Source: Yimella sp. cx-51 (GTDB lineage: Bacteria; Actinomycetota; Actinomycetes; Actinomycetales; Dermatophilaceae). From it: a DNA stretch of 64,000 bases. Below the pieces are notes generated by a model, which saw only the letters and a list, made by a program, of their open reading frames with translations, did not search any database and had not been told where the DNA came from. The stretch is from contig NZ_CP072113.1 in the NCBI RefSeq assembly GCF_017654605.1, forward strand, positions 1,364,001 to 1,428,000, written 5' to 3'. Shown here one piece after another: positions 40,672 through 49,115 of this stretch; within the stretch, counting starts at the first letter, position 1; the number at the start of each line of letters is the position of its first letter. Both the position numbers and the translations under genes were made by a program.

Positions 40672-40904
40672 GTGAGGTCAGGTCTCTGCTGAACCAGTGG
40701 GATCCGATAGGGGTGCATCCCGATCGAGGCGGGCCCCAGGACGAGTACCACTGTCTGGAGAGCCCGTTGATCGACATGGTGTCCCAAGGCCAGTCCGCTC
40801 AGCAGATCTCGGATTACCTCGAACACCAACTCCAGCACCACTTCGGTCTCGAACCGGGCCAGGCGTCGATCGACCAGTTCGTACGACTCTTGTGTGACTC
40901 CTAG
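40668..40904 (+). CDS. Small uncharacterised protein with an N-terminal WDPIGV motif
   Basis: 78 residues from the GTG at 40668, overlapping the stop of the preceding remnant. It begins VSEVRSLLNQWDPIGVHP and continues with DEYHCLESPL and a predicted helical C-terminal half (QQISDYLEHQLQHHFGL). Short LLxxWDPIGV proteins occur in many bacteria and may correspond to DUF1871; I am not sure of that assignment. No signal peptide or membrane segment. Confidence 0.6.
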   Translation: MSEVRSLLNQWDPIGVHPDRGGPQDEYHCLESPLIDMVSQGQSAQQISDYLEHQLQHHFGLEPGQASIDQFVRLLCDS

Positions 40905-40912
40905 GAGTAGCA

Positions 40913-41386
40913 ATGCTCGAAAGGGTGACAAGGGGAGCAGGTGCTCTTCTTGCGGCGGCGGTCTTCGGATCGGTGCACGCGGCGTTCAGCCTGTACTGGG
41001 GCTTGGGCGGTCGCTGGCTCGAATGGAGTCTCGGCGCTGATCTGGTGGAGCGGTTCGACAGCATGCGCCCGCTGCTCATCCCGGTCGCGCTGCTGAAGTT
41101 CATCGGCGCCCTGGCGCCGGTCATGCTTGCTCGCCGCGGTTGGCACGACCCACGGATAGCCCGCCCCCTGGCGTGGTTGGTATCGGCCGGGCTGATCGCC
41201 TGGGGCGGACTCAACACCATCGTCGGACAGCTCGTGCTGGCCGGTGCCATCCGTCCCGACGGAGGGTACGACCGCGACGGCATGATCGGGCACGCCTGGA
41301 TGTGGGATCCGCTCTTCCTCGCCTGGGGCGCCGCATTGGCAATTGGCCTGTGGCGCAGCAGTATCGGCCACGAACGACGGACGTGA
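40913..41386 (+). CDS. DUF3995-like integral membrane protein
   Basis: 157 residues with four predicted membrane helices, at about residues 8-30, 52-74, 84-106 and 128-147. The VHAAFSLYWGLGG segment near the start and HAWMWDPLFLAWG near the end fit DUF3995 proteins. The ATG at 40913 follows AGGAG at 40903-40907. The function is unknown. Confidence 0.7.
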   Translation: MLERVTRGAGALLAAAVFGSVHAAFSLYWGLGGRWLEWSLGADLVERFDSMRPLLIPVALLKFIGALAPVMLARRGWHDPRIARPLAWLVSAGLIAWGGLNTIVGQLVLAGAIRPDGGYDRDGMIGHAWMWDPLFLAWGAALAIGLWRSSIGHERRT

Positions 41387-41436
41387 CGCTGGCAATTCGG
41401 ATGCAATGAACTCGGCCGTATTGCTTCAATCAAGCC

Positions 41437-42333
41437 ATGTCGATCACCATGCAGACCGCGCGACCGGATCAACTCGCTGAGATCACCGAAGCGGTGGCTT
41501 CCTGGCAAGTGACCGGTCAACCCGTCCAACTGCACCCGGGCGACATCGGCTGGAACGCAAGCATCGGACACGACCGACTCGCCGCGGGACTGACCGTGTG
41601 GCGTCGTGCGGGCGAGATCGTCGCCGTGGCCATGGGTGATGACGACGATCTGGACGCCGAGGAATCACTGGTTCGCCTGGCCATCGCGCCAGGGGTAGCC
41701 GACGACGAAGCCGTGGCGGCGCAAGTGGCCGCAAACCTCGGCGACCGGCAAGCGGGCGTTCTTCCCTGGCTGGAGGGTCAGGCCGAGGTGCGGTTCGGAA
41801 AAGCGTTGCGGGACAAGCTGATTGCCGAGGGCTGGACGGCGGTCGAGCCCTGGACGCCGCTGGTTCGCGACCTCACGGATCCGGTCGAGGCCGTCGACCT
41901 GCAGATCCGCGTGGTCGACGAAGGCCAAGTGGAAGAGCGAGCCGCTGTTCATCGGGCGTCCTTCGAGGGATCGACCTTTTCCGCGGATCGATGGCGGCTG
42001 GTGCGGCAGTCACCGGCTTACGTGCGAGCGCGATGTCTGCTCGGTTACGACGAGCACGGTGTGCCGGTTGCTGCGGCCACTGTCTGGTCGGCCGGCGAAG
42101 GCAGGCCGGGCGTCCTCGAACCTCTCGGTGTGCACCACGATCACCGGGGCAAGGGATACGGCGTCGCGATCTCGCGCGCAGCTGCTGCTGCACTTCGCGA
42201 CCTGGGTGCCTCCAGCGCGACGGTGGCCACGCCGGCGACCAATATCGGTGCAGTGCGCACCTATGGCGCAGCCGGTTTTCGGCAACTGCCCGAAGTGACT
42301 GACTTCCGTCGGCCGGTGCGCGACCCGCGCTGA
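41437..42333 (+). CDS. GNAT-family N-acetyltransferase
   Basis: 298 residues, long for a single GNAT domain. The C-terminal half contains the acetyl-CoA-binding motif A (LGVHHDHRGKGYGVAISRAA) and motif B (NIGAVRTYGAAGFRQLPE). The N-terminal 140 residues look like a degenerate second GNAT fold without the RGxGxG loop. The substrate is unknown. It precedes the FMN-riboswitch unit but is separated from it by a promoter-like stretch. Confidence 0.8.
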   Translation: MSITMQTARPDQLAEITEAVASWQVTGQPVQLHPGDIGWNASIGHDRLAAGLTVWRRAGEIVAVAMGDDDDLDAEESLVRLAIAPGVADDEAVAAQVAANLGDRQAGVLPWLEGQAEVRFGKALRDKLIAEGWTAVEPWTPLVRDLTDPVEAVDLQIRVVDEGQVEERAAVHRASFEGSTFSADRWRLVRQSPAYVRARCLLGYDEHGVPVAAATVWSAGEGRPGVLEPLGVHHDHRGKGYGVAISRAAAAALRDLGASSATVATPATNIGAVRTYGAAGFRQLPEVTDFRRPVRDPR

Positions 42334-42385
42334 TCACCCGGCCGCTGCAGTGACCCCAACCTGATGGGTGCATACTGATCGGCGA

Positions 42386-42518
42386 AACGTGCTCCGGGGT
42401 CAGTGAAACTCTGAGCCGGCGGTGACAGTCCGCGACCCGCGCTCCTCGCAAGAGGTGAGCGGTTGACTTGGTGGAACTCCAGGACCGACGGTGAAAGTCC
42501 GGATGGGAGGCGCACGTT
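42386..42518 (+). ncRNA. FMN riboswitch (RFN element)
   Basis: Matches the conserved RFN core: GGGGTCAGTGAAACTCTGA, GCCGGCGGTGACAGTCCG, CGACCC, then GGTGGAACTCCAGGACCGA, CGGTGAAAGTCCGGATGGGA. The closing P1 stem is AACGTGC (42386-42392) with GCACGTT (42512-42518). A variable arm (CGCTCCTCGCAAGAGGTGAGCG) is present. It controls the riboflavin-transporter gene downstream; FMN binding should turn the gene off. Confidence 0.97.
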
Positions 42519-42562
42519 CAGGGTCTGCCACGGCATTCCCTGAGCACGCGGGATGGTCCTGC

Positions 42563-42590
42563 GGGTGTTCGACGACGCCGTCGTCGACCC
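42563..42590 (+). terminator. Terminator-like hairpin in the ribM leader
   Basis: CGACGAC/GTCGTCG (7 bp, GCC loop) sits on a GGGT/ACCC lower stem with a GTT bulge and is followed by GTTTG. It lies 45 bases after the riboswitch and 64 bases before the start codon, where a premature transcription stop would be expected. Confidence 0.5.
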
Positions 42591-42608
42591 GTTTGCGCCG
42601 TCCTCGCC

Positions 42609-42646
42609 ATCTCCCGGATCACGTCCATGACGGACGATCAGGAGAT
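42609..42646 (+). promoter_or_regulatory. Shine-Dalgarno-sequestering hairpin of ribM
   Basis: ATCTCC (42609-42614) pairs with GGAGAT (42641-42646), enclosing GATC/GATC and GTCC/GGAC helices. The ribosome site AGGAG at 42640-42644 is inside the right arm. This is a plausible expression platform for translational control by the riboswitch. Confidence 0.6.
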
Positions 42647-42653
42647 GTCACAG

Positions 42654-43409
42654 ATGCAATCGCTCATCGCAGCGGCCGGAGGCGGCGACACCAACTTCTT
42701 CCAGCAGTTGCTCGACGCGCACCTCGCCATCGGCAAGTACAAACTGCACTGGCTCGAACTCACCGGAGTGCTCATCGGTGTGGTGTCGGCCTACCTGGGC
42801 ATGAAGCGCTGGGTGTGGGCATGGCCGGTCGGCATCGTCGCCAACATCATGCTGTTCTTCGTCTACATCGGTGCCGCCTTCGGCACCGACACCCGCATCC
42901 CGCTCTTCGGTCAGGCGGGACGGCAGATCTTCTTCATCATCACCAGCGCCTACGGCTGGTGGCGGTGGAACCAGCACCGCAAGAACCGCAACGCCGACAC
43001 CGACCAACCGGCCGTCACCCCACGGTGGGCGACGAACAAGGAACGCCTGCTCATGGCGGCGTTCTGGATCGTCGGCACCGTCATCGCGCACGCGATCTTC
43101 CAGGCCATCCTCGACGCCAACAAGAGCCCCTATTGGACGCCGGAATGGTGGTTCGCGTGGTGTGACGCCTGGGTCTTCGTCGGCTCCATCGTCGCCACGT
43201 ACGCGATGGCTCGGGCCTGGAACGAGTTCTGGTTGGCCTGGATCGTCGTCGACCTGGTCGGTGTGCCGTTCGGTTTCGCCACCGATTACGTGCCGACCGC
43301 GGTGATGTACATCTTCTACGGGCTGTTCGTGATCTACGGCTTCACCCAATGGGTGAAGGTCACCCGGGCCGAACAGCGCAGCGCTGTGAACCAGCCCACA
43401 CCGGCCTGA
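42654..43409 (+). CDS. ribM: Riboflavin transporter RibM (PnuC family)
   Basis: Polytopic membrane protein of 251 residues with the PnuC fold. Conserved features are [20 protein letters not shown] and [15 protein letters not shown], and the terminal helices end [14 protein letters not shown]. PnuC-family proteins under an FMN riboswitch in actinobacteria (RibM) import riboflavin rather than nicotinamide riboside, and the riboswitch here supports that. I choose the ATG at 42654, nine bases after AGGAG. An ATG at 42627 lies in the loop of the sequestering hairpin without a ribosome site and would add nine residues. Confidence 0.9.
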   Translation: MQSLIAAAGGGDTNFFQQLLDAHLAIGKYKLHWLELTGVLIGVVSAYLGMKRWVWAWPVGIVANIMLFFVYIGAAFGTDTRIPLFGQAGRQIFFIITSAYGWWRWNQHRKNRNADTDQPAVTPRWATNKERLLMAAFWIVGTVIAHAIFQAILDANKSPYWTPEWWFAWCDAWVFVGSIVATYAMARAWNEFWLAWIVVDLVGVPFGFATDYVPTAVMYIFYGLFVIYGFTQWVKVTRAEQRSAVNQPTPA

Positions 43410-43420
43410 CACACGGTGGA

Positions 43421-43450
43421 CGCAGGGCGTGGCAGGCGCCGCGCCCTGCG
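43421..43450 (+). terminator. ribM terminator hairpin
   Basis: CGCAGGGCG pairs perfectly with CGCCCTGCG, with an additional inner GGC/GCC stem and AGGC loop. It begins 11 bases after the ribM stop and ends directly before the hisE -10 box. Confidence 0.7.
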
Positions 43451-43456
43451 TACCCT
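43451..43456 (+). promoter_or_regulatory. Leaderless-type -10 box of hisE
   Basis: TACCCT ends eight bases before the GTG at 43465, and there is no ribosome site between them. A leaderless hisE transcript is the simplest reading. Confidence 0.5.
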
Positions 43457-43464
43457 GGTTGCCT

Positions 43465-43728
43465 GTGAAGACCTTCGAACAGCTGTGGGCAGAGCTGCAG
43501 CAAAAGGCCGTCGAGCGTCCGCAGGGCTCCGGCACAGTGGCCGAGCTGGATGCCGGCGTGCACTTCATCGGCAAGAAGATCGTCGAGGAAGCGGCCGAGG
43601 TGTGGATGGCCGCCGAGTACGAGGGCAATGACAAGGCCGCTGAGGAGATCAGTCAGCTGCTCTACCACCTGCAGGTGCTGATGCTGGAGCGCGGAATCGC
43701 GTTGGAGGACGTCTACCGACATCTGTGA
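43465..43728 (+). CDS. hisE: Phosphoribosyl-ATP pyrophosphatase
   Basis: Second step of histidine synthesis. It has 87 residues from the GTG at 43465, with the all-alpha MazG-like fold motif [15 protein letters not shown] and the metal-binding acidic pair in [17 protein letters not shown]. An in-frame ATG at 43429 would add residues encoded by the ribM terminator and is rejected. hisG follows 58 bases later with its own AGGAG site. Confidence 0.95.
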   Translation: MKTFEQLWAELQQKAVERPQGSGTVAELDAGVHFIGKKIVEEAAEVWMAAEYEGNDKAAEEISQLLYHLQVLMLERGIALEDVYRHL

Positions 43729-43786
43729 TCGAGCACCGATCACCACCGCCGAAACCCTCAACGCACAGCCTTTCAGGAGAGACCAC

Positions 43787-44632
43787 ATGTTGCGCGTAGC
43801 GATGCCGAACAAGGGCAGCCTCGCCGAATCCGCCGCCGAGATCATGAAGGAAGCCGGTTATCGCGGCCGCCGGGAATCCAAGGAACTGGTCGTCGTCGAC
43901 GCCGACAACGATGTCGAACTTTTCTTCCTGCGTCCCCGCGACATCGCGGTGTACGTCGGCAGCGGCACGCTTGATGTGGGCATCACCGGCCGCGACCTAC
44001 TGCTTGACTCCGGAGCACCTGCCACCGAGCGGCTCGAACTCGGCTTCGGCACCTCCACCTTCCGCTACGCCGCCCGTCCCGGCGTTGCCGAATCGGTGCA
44101 CGACCTCGCCGGTAAGCGCATCGCCACCAGCTTCGAGGGCCTGGTCGAGGCAGACCTGGCCAAGGCGGGGGTGGAAGCCAGCGTCGTTCGCCTGGACGGC
44201 GCAGTCGAAACGGCGGTCACGCTCGGCGTCGCCGACGTGATCGCCGACGTCGTCGAAACCGGTACCACGCTGCGCAATGCGGGCCTCGAAGTCTTCGGTG
44301 AGCCGATCCTGCACAGCGAGGCCGTGCTCATCCGTCCGGCGCGGGCCAACGGCAACCCGAAGGTGGACGTCCTGGTGCGCCGCCTGCAAGGTGTGCTGAC
44401 CGCGCGCGACTATGTGATGCTCGACTATGACATCCGCGCCGACCTGCTCGAACAGGCTTCTGCGGTGACGCCCGGCCTGGAGTCGCCCACCGTTTCCCCG
44501 CTGCACGACCCCGACTACGTGGCGGTGCGCGCCATGGTGCCCAAGCGACAGACCAACGCGTTGATGGACCAGCTGTACGACCTCGGCGCGCGGGCGATCC
44601 TGGTCACTGACATCGCAGCCTGCCGGTTATGA
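43787..44632 (+). CDS. hisG: ATP phosphoribosyltransferase (long form)
   Basis: First, feedback-regulated step of histidine synthesis. Its 281 residues are the long form, with a C-terminal ACT-like histidine-sensing domain (from about 205, including [20 protein letters not shown]). The N-terminus [20 protein letters not shown] and the PRPP loop [20 protein letters not shown] are diagnostic. The hisE-hisG pair is the usual actinobacterial arrangement. Its stop overlaps the next gene (ATGA). Confidence 0.96.
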   Translation: MLRVAMPNKGSLAESAAEIMKEAGYRGRRESKELVVVDADNDVELFFLRPRDIAVYVGSGTLDVGITGRDLLLDSGAPATERLELGFGTSTFRYAARPGVAESVHDLAGKRIATSFEGLVEADLAKAGVEASVVRLDGAVETAVTLGVADVIADVVETGTTLRNAGLEVFGEPILHSEAVLIRPARANGNPKVDVLVRRLQGVLTARDYVMLDYDIRADLLEQASAVTPGLESPTVSPLHDPDYVAVRAMVPKRQTNALMDQLYDLGARAILVTDIAACRL

Positions 44633-45096
44633 GTACCAACCCGGCATCGAGCGCCTACGCGGTCTTCCGTCCCCGCCGCGGGCGGTGGATGGCGCTCATC
44701 GCGGCGGCGGCGGCCGTCGTGGTGTTCGGCCTCGTCGCGTTCAATCTGCCCCAAGGCGGGGTGACCGGTTGGACGGCTGTCGACGCCGGCGCGCTCTTCG
44801 TCTTCGGTCTGGCGATGGCGACCATCCTGTGGCGTTTCGCCGCGATCAAGGCCGTGCCGACCCCGGACGGACTGACCGTCCGCAACCTCCTGGTCAATCG
44901 TGACCTGGCGTGGGAGGAGATCGTCGGCGTCCAATTCGGTGGTGGCACACCGTGGTTGGTGCTCGACCTCGCCGACACCGAGCAGTTGGCGGTGATGGCC
45001 GTGCAGCGCGCCGACGCCGAATTCGCTGTCAGCGAGGCGGAGCGCATGGCGGCCCTGGTTGAAGCGCACGGCTTCCAGGACCCCCGAGTCGGCTGA
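44629..45096 (+). CDS. PH-domain-containing membrane protein
   Basis: 155 residues. Two transmembrane helices (about 21-40 and 51-68) are followed by a bacterial PH-like domain with [24 protein letters not shown] broken over the domain start. Such genes regularly follow hisG in actinobacteria. Its role is unknown; co-translation with hisG (ATGA overlap) may reflect position only. Confidence 0.75.
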   Translation: MSTNPASSAYAVFRPRRGRWMALIAAAAAVVVFGLVAFNLPQGGVTGWTAVDAGALFVFGLAMATILWRFAAIKAVPTPDGLTVRNLLVNRDLAWEEIVGVQFGGGTPWLVLDLADTEQLAVMAVQRADAEFAVSEAERMAALVEAHGFQDPRVG

Positions 45097-45106
45097 ACGT
45101 GAGGCG

Positions 45107-45141
45107 GCCGCGCACCACACGTTATGAACGGTGCGGTCGGC
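45107..45141. terminator. Terminator between convergent genes
   Basis: GCCG-CGCACC pairs with GGTGCG-(GT)-CGGC, ten pairs with a two-base bulge, in the 52-base gap between the PH-domain gene and the convergent kinase gene. It could serve both strands. Confidence 0.5.
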
Positions 45142-45148
45142 GTTCGGC

Positions 45149-45730
45149 TCAGGCTGTGGTGTCGATCACCACGTCGGCGTGCTCGCGCGTCTCGTCCGCG
45201 CCGAACACCTCCTGCTCCTGCTTCGCCCAGTCGTCCCAATGGTCGGCGAATCCGCCCTCGTCCCGGCGCTCGCCGCGAGCTCGGCGCACCGCCTCGTCGG
45301 CGTCCAACCAGATTGAAACGTCGACGAGTTGGCCCGCCGGCCCGACCGTGCTTCCACAGCCCTCGACGATCAGGAACTTCGTGACCGGCACCTGCACTTC
45401 GTCGGCGAATTCGCCTGCGGCCCAGTCGTATCGCTCGTAGAAGCCGGGTTCGCCGGCGCGTAACGGGATGATGATGTCGTCGGTCAGCCGGGGCACCGCA
45501 GCCGCCAGGCCGTCCCAGCCGGGGTAGAGGTCGTCCATGTGCACCACCCAGGCGTCACCGAGTTCGTCCGCCAGACGCATGGCAAGTGACGTCTTGCCGC
45601 TGCACGCGGGGCCGTCGATGCCGATGACGACCACCCGCTCCTGCTGACGCTGGACTGCGGCCCGCGCCGCTTGGACGACCTGGTCGATGTGTTCTGGTCT
45701 TGCATCATTGGTGCCCCGAACATGATCCAT
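45149..45730 (-). CDS. Uridine kinase-like P-loop kinase
   Basis: 193 residues on the minus strand. The P-loop is GPACSGKTS within [32 protein letters not shown] is the substrate-binding motif typical of uridine/cytidine kinase-like enzymes, and LIVEGCGS and [17 protein letters not shown] follow. It is shorter than Udk and lacks part of its C-terminus, so it may phosphorylate a different nucleoside or small molecule. It is divergent from hisF with only 24 bases between the start codons. Confidence 0.8.
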   Translation of the reverse strand: MDHVRGTNDARPEHIDQVVQAARAAVQRQQERVVVIGIDGPACSGKTSLAMRLADELGDAWVVHMDDLYPGWDGLAAAVPRLTDDIIIPLRAGEPGFYERYDWAAGEFADEVQVPVTKFLIVEGCGSTVGPAGQLVDVSIWLDADEAVRRARGERRDEGGFADHWDDWAKQEQEVFGADETREHADVVIDTTA

Positions 45731-45741
45731 GCCCGCGAGAT

Positions 45742-45747
45742 TAGCCT
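45742..45747 (+). promoter_or_regulatory. Leaderless-type -10 box of hisF
   Basis: TAGCCT ends seven bases before the ATG at 45755. There is no ribosome site, and the promoter must lie inside the 24-base divergent gap and the kinase 5' end. Confidence 0.5.
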
Positions 45748-45754
45748 TGGCGGT

Positions 45755-46510
45755 ATGTCAGTCGCCGTGCGTGTCATTCCTTGCCTTGATGTCGACGCCG
45801 GCCGCGTGGTCAAGGGTGTCAACTTCGTCGACCTGCGCGACGCCGGTGACCCAGTCGAACTCGCGCACCGCTACGACTCCCAGGGCGCCGACGAACTCAC
45901 TTTCCTCGATGTCACGGCCAGCTCCGCGGGGCGGGAAACCACCTACGACGTGGTGCGGCAGACCGCGGAGGAAGTGTTCATCCCGTTGACCGTGGGCGGG
46001 GGAGTGCGGGAGGTCGACGACGTCGACCGGCTGCTGCGCGCCGGCGCCGACAAGGTCGGCATCAACACCGGTGCGATCGCCCGCCCGCAGGTGATCCGCG
46101 AGATCGCTGACCGGTTCGGCGCACAAGTGCTGGTGTTGTCGGCCGATGTGCGGCGTGCACCCGACGGCAGCTTCGAGGTGACCACCCACGGTGGCCGCGA
46201 ATCAGCAGGCCTGGAAGCCATCGAATGGTGTGCGCGTGCCTGCGAGTTGGGGGTGGGCGAGATCCTGCTCAACTCCATGGACGCCGACGGCACCAAGGAC
46301 GGCTTCGACCTCGACCTCATCCGGGCCGTGCGCTCGCAGGTCGACGTCCCGATCATCGCCAGCGGAGGCGCTGGCACCGTCGAGCACTTCGTCGAAGCGG
46401 TCGACGCCGGGGCGAACGCCGTGCTGGCCGCATCGGTCTTCCACTTCGGTGAGCTGACGATCACCGACGTGAAACAAGCGTTGCGGGAGGCCGGCCACCC
46501 GGTGCGCTGA
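45755..46510 (+). CDS. hisF: Imidazole glycerol phosphate synthase cyclase subunit
   Basis: TIM-barrel enzyme that, with HisH, closes the imidazole ring. It has 251 residues from the ATG at 45755 ([20 protein letters not shown], catalytic Asp12). The second catalytic aspartate is in [15 protein letters not shown], and the phosphate sites include [16 protein letters not shown] and [13 protein letters not shown]. The partner gene hisH is not in the window; hisI is 4.5 kb away. An upstream in-frame ATG would extend into the kinase gene and is rejected. Confidence 0.96.
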   Translation: MSVAVRVIPCLDVDAGRVVKGVNFVDLRDAGDPVELAHRYDSQGADELTFLDVTASSAGRETTYDVVRQTAEEVFIPLTVGGGVREVDDVDRLLRAGADKVGINTGAIARPQVIREIADRFGAQVLVLSADVRRAPDGSFEVTTHGGRESAGLEAIEWCARACELGVGEILLNSMDADGTKDGFDLDLIRAVRSQVDVPIIASGGAGTVEHFVEAVDAGANAVLAASVFHFGELTITDVKQALREAGHPVR

Positions 46511-46516
46511 GCTCCG

Positions 46517-46554
46517 AGGCTCGATGGTGGGCGCTTGCGAGCCTGAACTTCAGG
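46517..46554. terminator. Hairpin(s) between convergent hisF and the minus-strand gene
   Basis: AGGCTCG (46517-46523) pairs with CGAGCCT (46538-46544), and an overlapping alternative hairpin is CCTGA/TCAGG at 46542-46554. It lies in the 51-base convergent gap; either form could end transcription. Confidence 0.45.
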
Positions 46555-46561
46555 TGGAGGG

Positions 46562-47203
46562 TCAGGCGCCGAGTTCGGTCTCGGTGAAGGCGGCCACGTC
46601 GTGGTCGGCACCGTCGATCTGGACGTCGGCCACCGCGTCACGTCCGTAGATGTAGAGCAGCACCTCGCCGGGATCACCGGTCAGCACCACATTGCCGTGC
46701 TCGTCCTTGGGGCTGCGCAGCGTCCGGCGTCCGTAGCCGGGGCAGTCGGCCACCACGCCGACCCGGCTCTGGCGCAGGGTCAACATGCCCAGGCGCGGGA
46801 GGACGCCGAAAATGGCCTTCTGCTCGGCACGATCCAGCAAACGGCGCGCGGAAGGGTCGACGCCGCGAAGGACGTCCTCGTGGTGCACAAAGAACTCACC
46901 GAGGTTGCCGGCCTCGTCGATGCTGCTCAGCGCGAACGGGCTCCACTTCGGCGGACCGTTTCGGATGGTGTCGACCAGTTCCTCGAACGGGCGCTGCGCC
47001 AACGACTCCTGCACCCGCTCGGTGCGTCCCGCAAGCGGTGCGAGGAACATGCCGATCGCCGCATCCGGGCGGCGCTCACGCAGGATCAGATGTGCCGCGA
47101 GGTCACGGGTGCGCCACGAGCCGGAGAGCGTCGGCGCGTCCGGCCCCACTTCCAGGAAGGTGTCACACAACGCCTGGCGCTCGCTTTGGGCAAATGAGGT
47201 CAT
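46562..47203 (-). CDS. TIGR03085-type metal-binding protein (maleylpyruvate isomerase/DinB-like)
   Basis: 213 residues from the ATG complementary to 47201-47203 (MTSFAQSERQALCDTF). The pattern SWRTRDLAAHLILRERRPDA and the later FFVHHEDVLRG give the histidines of the DinB-like metal-binding four-helix fold; the rest matches actinobacterial TIGR03085 proteins. The reaction is unknown; relatives use mycothiol or act as thiol-dependent isomerases. It diverges from the ABC exporter genes with about ten bases between starts. Confidence 0.8.
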   Translation of the reverse strand: MTSFAQSERQALCDTFLEVGPDAPTLSGSWRTRDLAAHLILRERRPDAAIGMFLAPLAGRTERVQESLAQRPFEELVDTIRNGPPKWSPFALSSIDEAGNLGEFFVHHEDVLRGVDPSARRLLDRAEQKAIFGVLPRLGMLTLRQSRVGVVADCPGYGRRTLRSPKDEHGNVVLTGDPGEVLLYIYGRDAVADVQIDGADHDVAAFTETELGA

Positions 47204-47213
47204 ACGGGTGATC

Positions 47214-49115
47214 ATGTCGCACATGCCGTCTGTTTCCACCGCACCCCGCGACCAATCTGTGAAGACGGACGAAACACCGGTGCGCGGATCGACGCTGAGC
47301 GAAGGTCTGCGGGTCATCGGCCGAGGCTTCCGCGGGCAGCCCAGGACGCTGTTGGTTGCCGTGATCGGGTCAGCCATCTACGGCGTGATGACCGTCGCCA
47401 CGGCGCGCGTGATCGGACACCTCGTCGACACCGTCGTCCAGCCGGCGGTGACGGCCGGACGGATCACCGGCGAACAGACGTGGACGATCATCTGGCAGTT
47501 GGGGATCGTGGTGCTGCTCAACGTGATCGGCGTGATCCTGCGCCGGGTCGCGGCAGGCATCGCCTACTTCAACCTCAACGCGATGTACCGCCAGCAGGTC
47601 ACCCGTCAATACCTGCGGCTGCCGCTGTCGTGGCACCACCGGCACCCCTCGGGCCAGTTGCTCTCCAACGCCAACGCCGACGTCGAGGCGACCTGGAACA
47701 TTTTCCAGCCGCTGCCGATGGCGATCGGCGTGATCGTCATGCTCTGCGTCGGCCTTGCCGAGATGTTCAGCGTCGACCTCTGGCTCGCGCTGGTCGGCAT
47801 GATCGTCTTCCCGTTGCTCTTCGTGACCAATCTGGTCTTCCAGCGTCACATGTCGCCCCGTGTCACCCGCGCCCAGCGGATGCGTTCGCACGTCAGCGAG
47901 GTCGCCCACGAGTCGATCGAGGCAGGTCTGCTGGTGAAAGTGATGGGCCGTGAGCAGCAGGAGGCCGACCGGTTCACCGGCGAGACCCAGCGGCTGCGTG
48001 ACGCGGCTGTTGAGGTTGGCCGGGTGCGCGGCATCTTCGACCCGCTTGTCGAAGCGATCCCGACCATCGGCACCCTCGCAGTCCTGGCTGTCGGCACGGC
48101 CCAGGTGTCGGCCGGTCACACCACCCCCGCCGAGGTCGTCCAGATCGCCTATCTCTTCTCGGTGCTGGCCTTCCCGGTGCGCTCCTTCGGGTGGGTGCTG
48201 GCCGAGATGCCGCGCTCGGTCGCGGGCTGGGTGCGGCTGAACAGCGTGCTCGGAGCCTCCGGACGCATGACGTACGGCGAGCGCCGTCTGCAGCACAACG
48301 GCCCGGCCACGATCGCTGCCGACGCGGTGGGCTACGAGTACGACCTGTCGGGCACGGTCGACCTCAGCGAGGCCGACCAGTCGTCGGGAACAGATCGCTG
48401 GCGCGCGCTGGAGCAGGTCGCGCTCGACCTCGAACCCGGCTCGCTCACCGCGATCGTCGGGCCCACCGGTTCGGGCAAGTCGACCCTGATGAGTCTGTTG
48501 GTGCGGCTCATGGACCCCACCGAAGGCACCGTGCGGTTGGACGGCGTGCCTGAACCACAGCTGGCACAGGGGGAGACGAGCGCCGCCGCGGCGCTGGTGA
48601 CCCAACAGACCTTCGTGTTCGACGACACGGTCGAGGGCAACGTCACCCTCGGCGCACCGTTCAGCGCCGAGCAGGTGCAGCAGGCATTGCAGATCGCGCA
48701 GGCGCATGACTTCGTCGACGGGCTCCCGGACGGACTTCACACCCGCGTCGGCGAGCGTGGAGCAAGCCTGTCGGGCGGGCAACGTCAGCGAGTCGCGTTG
48801 GCGCGTGCAGTGATTCGCGCTCCCCGCGCCCTGCTGCTGGACGACGCCACGAGCGCGGTCGACCCCGCCGTCGAGCAGTCGATCCTGCAGGCGCTGCGGG
48901 ACAACCGTGACGGCACGACCGTCGTCATGGTCGCCTATCGCATGTCGAGCATCGCCCTGGCCGATCAGGTCGTCTTCATGGACGAAGGACGAGTGGTCGA
49001 CCGCGGTCGCCACGACGAACTCATGGTGCGATGCGCCGGATATCGCGACCTGGTGACCGCCTACGCCGACCGCGCAGCCGAAGTCGCCGACGCGCAGAAG
49101 CAGGAGCAGGCATGA
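47214..49115 (+). CDS. ABC exporter half-transporter with degenerate catalytic residues (subunit A)
   Basis: About 633 residues from the ATG at 47214; an ATG at 47223 is an alternative. Six transmembrane helices precede a nucleotide-binding domain with Walker A GPTGSGKST (416-424) and a canonical signature LSGGQRQR (519-526). Walker B is followed by Asp instead of the catalytic Glu (LLLDDATS, Asp544). The H-loop His is Tyr575 (VAYRMSS). The partner gene overlaps by four bases and has the complementary defects, so the two should form a heterodimeric exporter such as BmrCD, TM287/288 or TmrAB. The substrate is unknown; drugs, lipids or peptides are typical. Confidence 0.9.
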   Translation: MSHMPSVSTAPRDQSVKTDETPVRGSTLSEGLRVIGRGFRGQPRTLLVAVIGSAIYGVMTVATARVIGHLVDTVVQPAVTAGRITGEQTWTIIWQLGIVVLLNVIGVILRRVAAGIAYFNLNAMYRQQVTRQYLRLPLSWHHRHPSGQLLSNANADVEATWNIFQPLPMAIGVIVMLCVGLAEMFSVDLWLALVGMIVFPLLFVTNLVFQRHMSPRVTRAQRMRSHVSEVAHESIEAGLLVKVMGREQQEADRFTGETQRLRDAAVEVGRVRGIFDPLVEAIPTIGTLAVLAVGTAQVSAGHTTPAEVVQIAYLFSVLAFPVRSFGWVLAEMPRSVAGWVRLNSVLGASGRMTYGERRLQHNGPATIAADAVGYEYDLSGTVDLSEADQSSGTDRWRALEQVALDLEPGSLTAIVGPTGSGKSTLMSLLVRLMDPTEGTVRLDGVPEPQLAQGETSAAAALVTQQTFVFDDTVEGNVTLGAPFSAEQVQQALQIAQAHDFVDGLPDGLHTRVGERGASLSGGQRQRVALARAVIRAPRALLLDDATSAVDPAVEQSILQALRDNRDGTTVVMVAYRMSSIALADQVVFMDEGRVVDRGRHDELMVRCAGYRDLVTAYADRAAEVADAQKQEQA

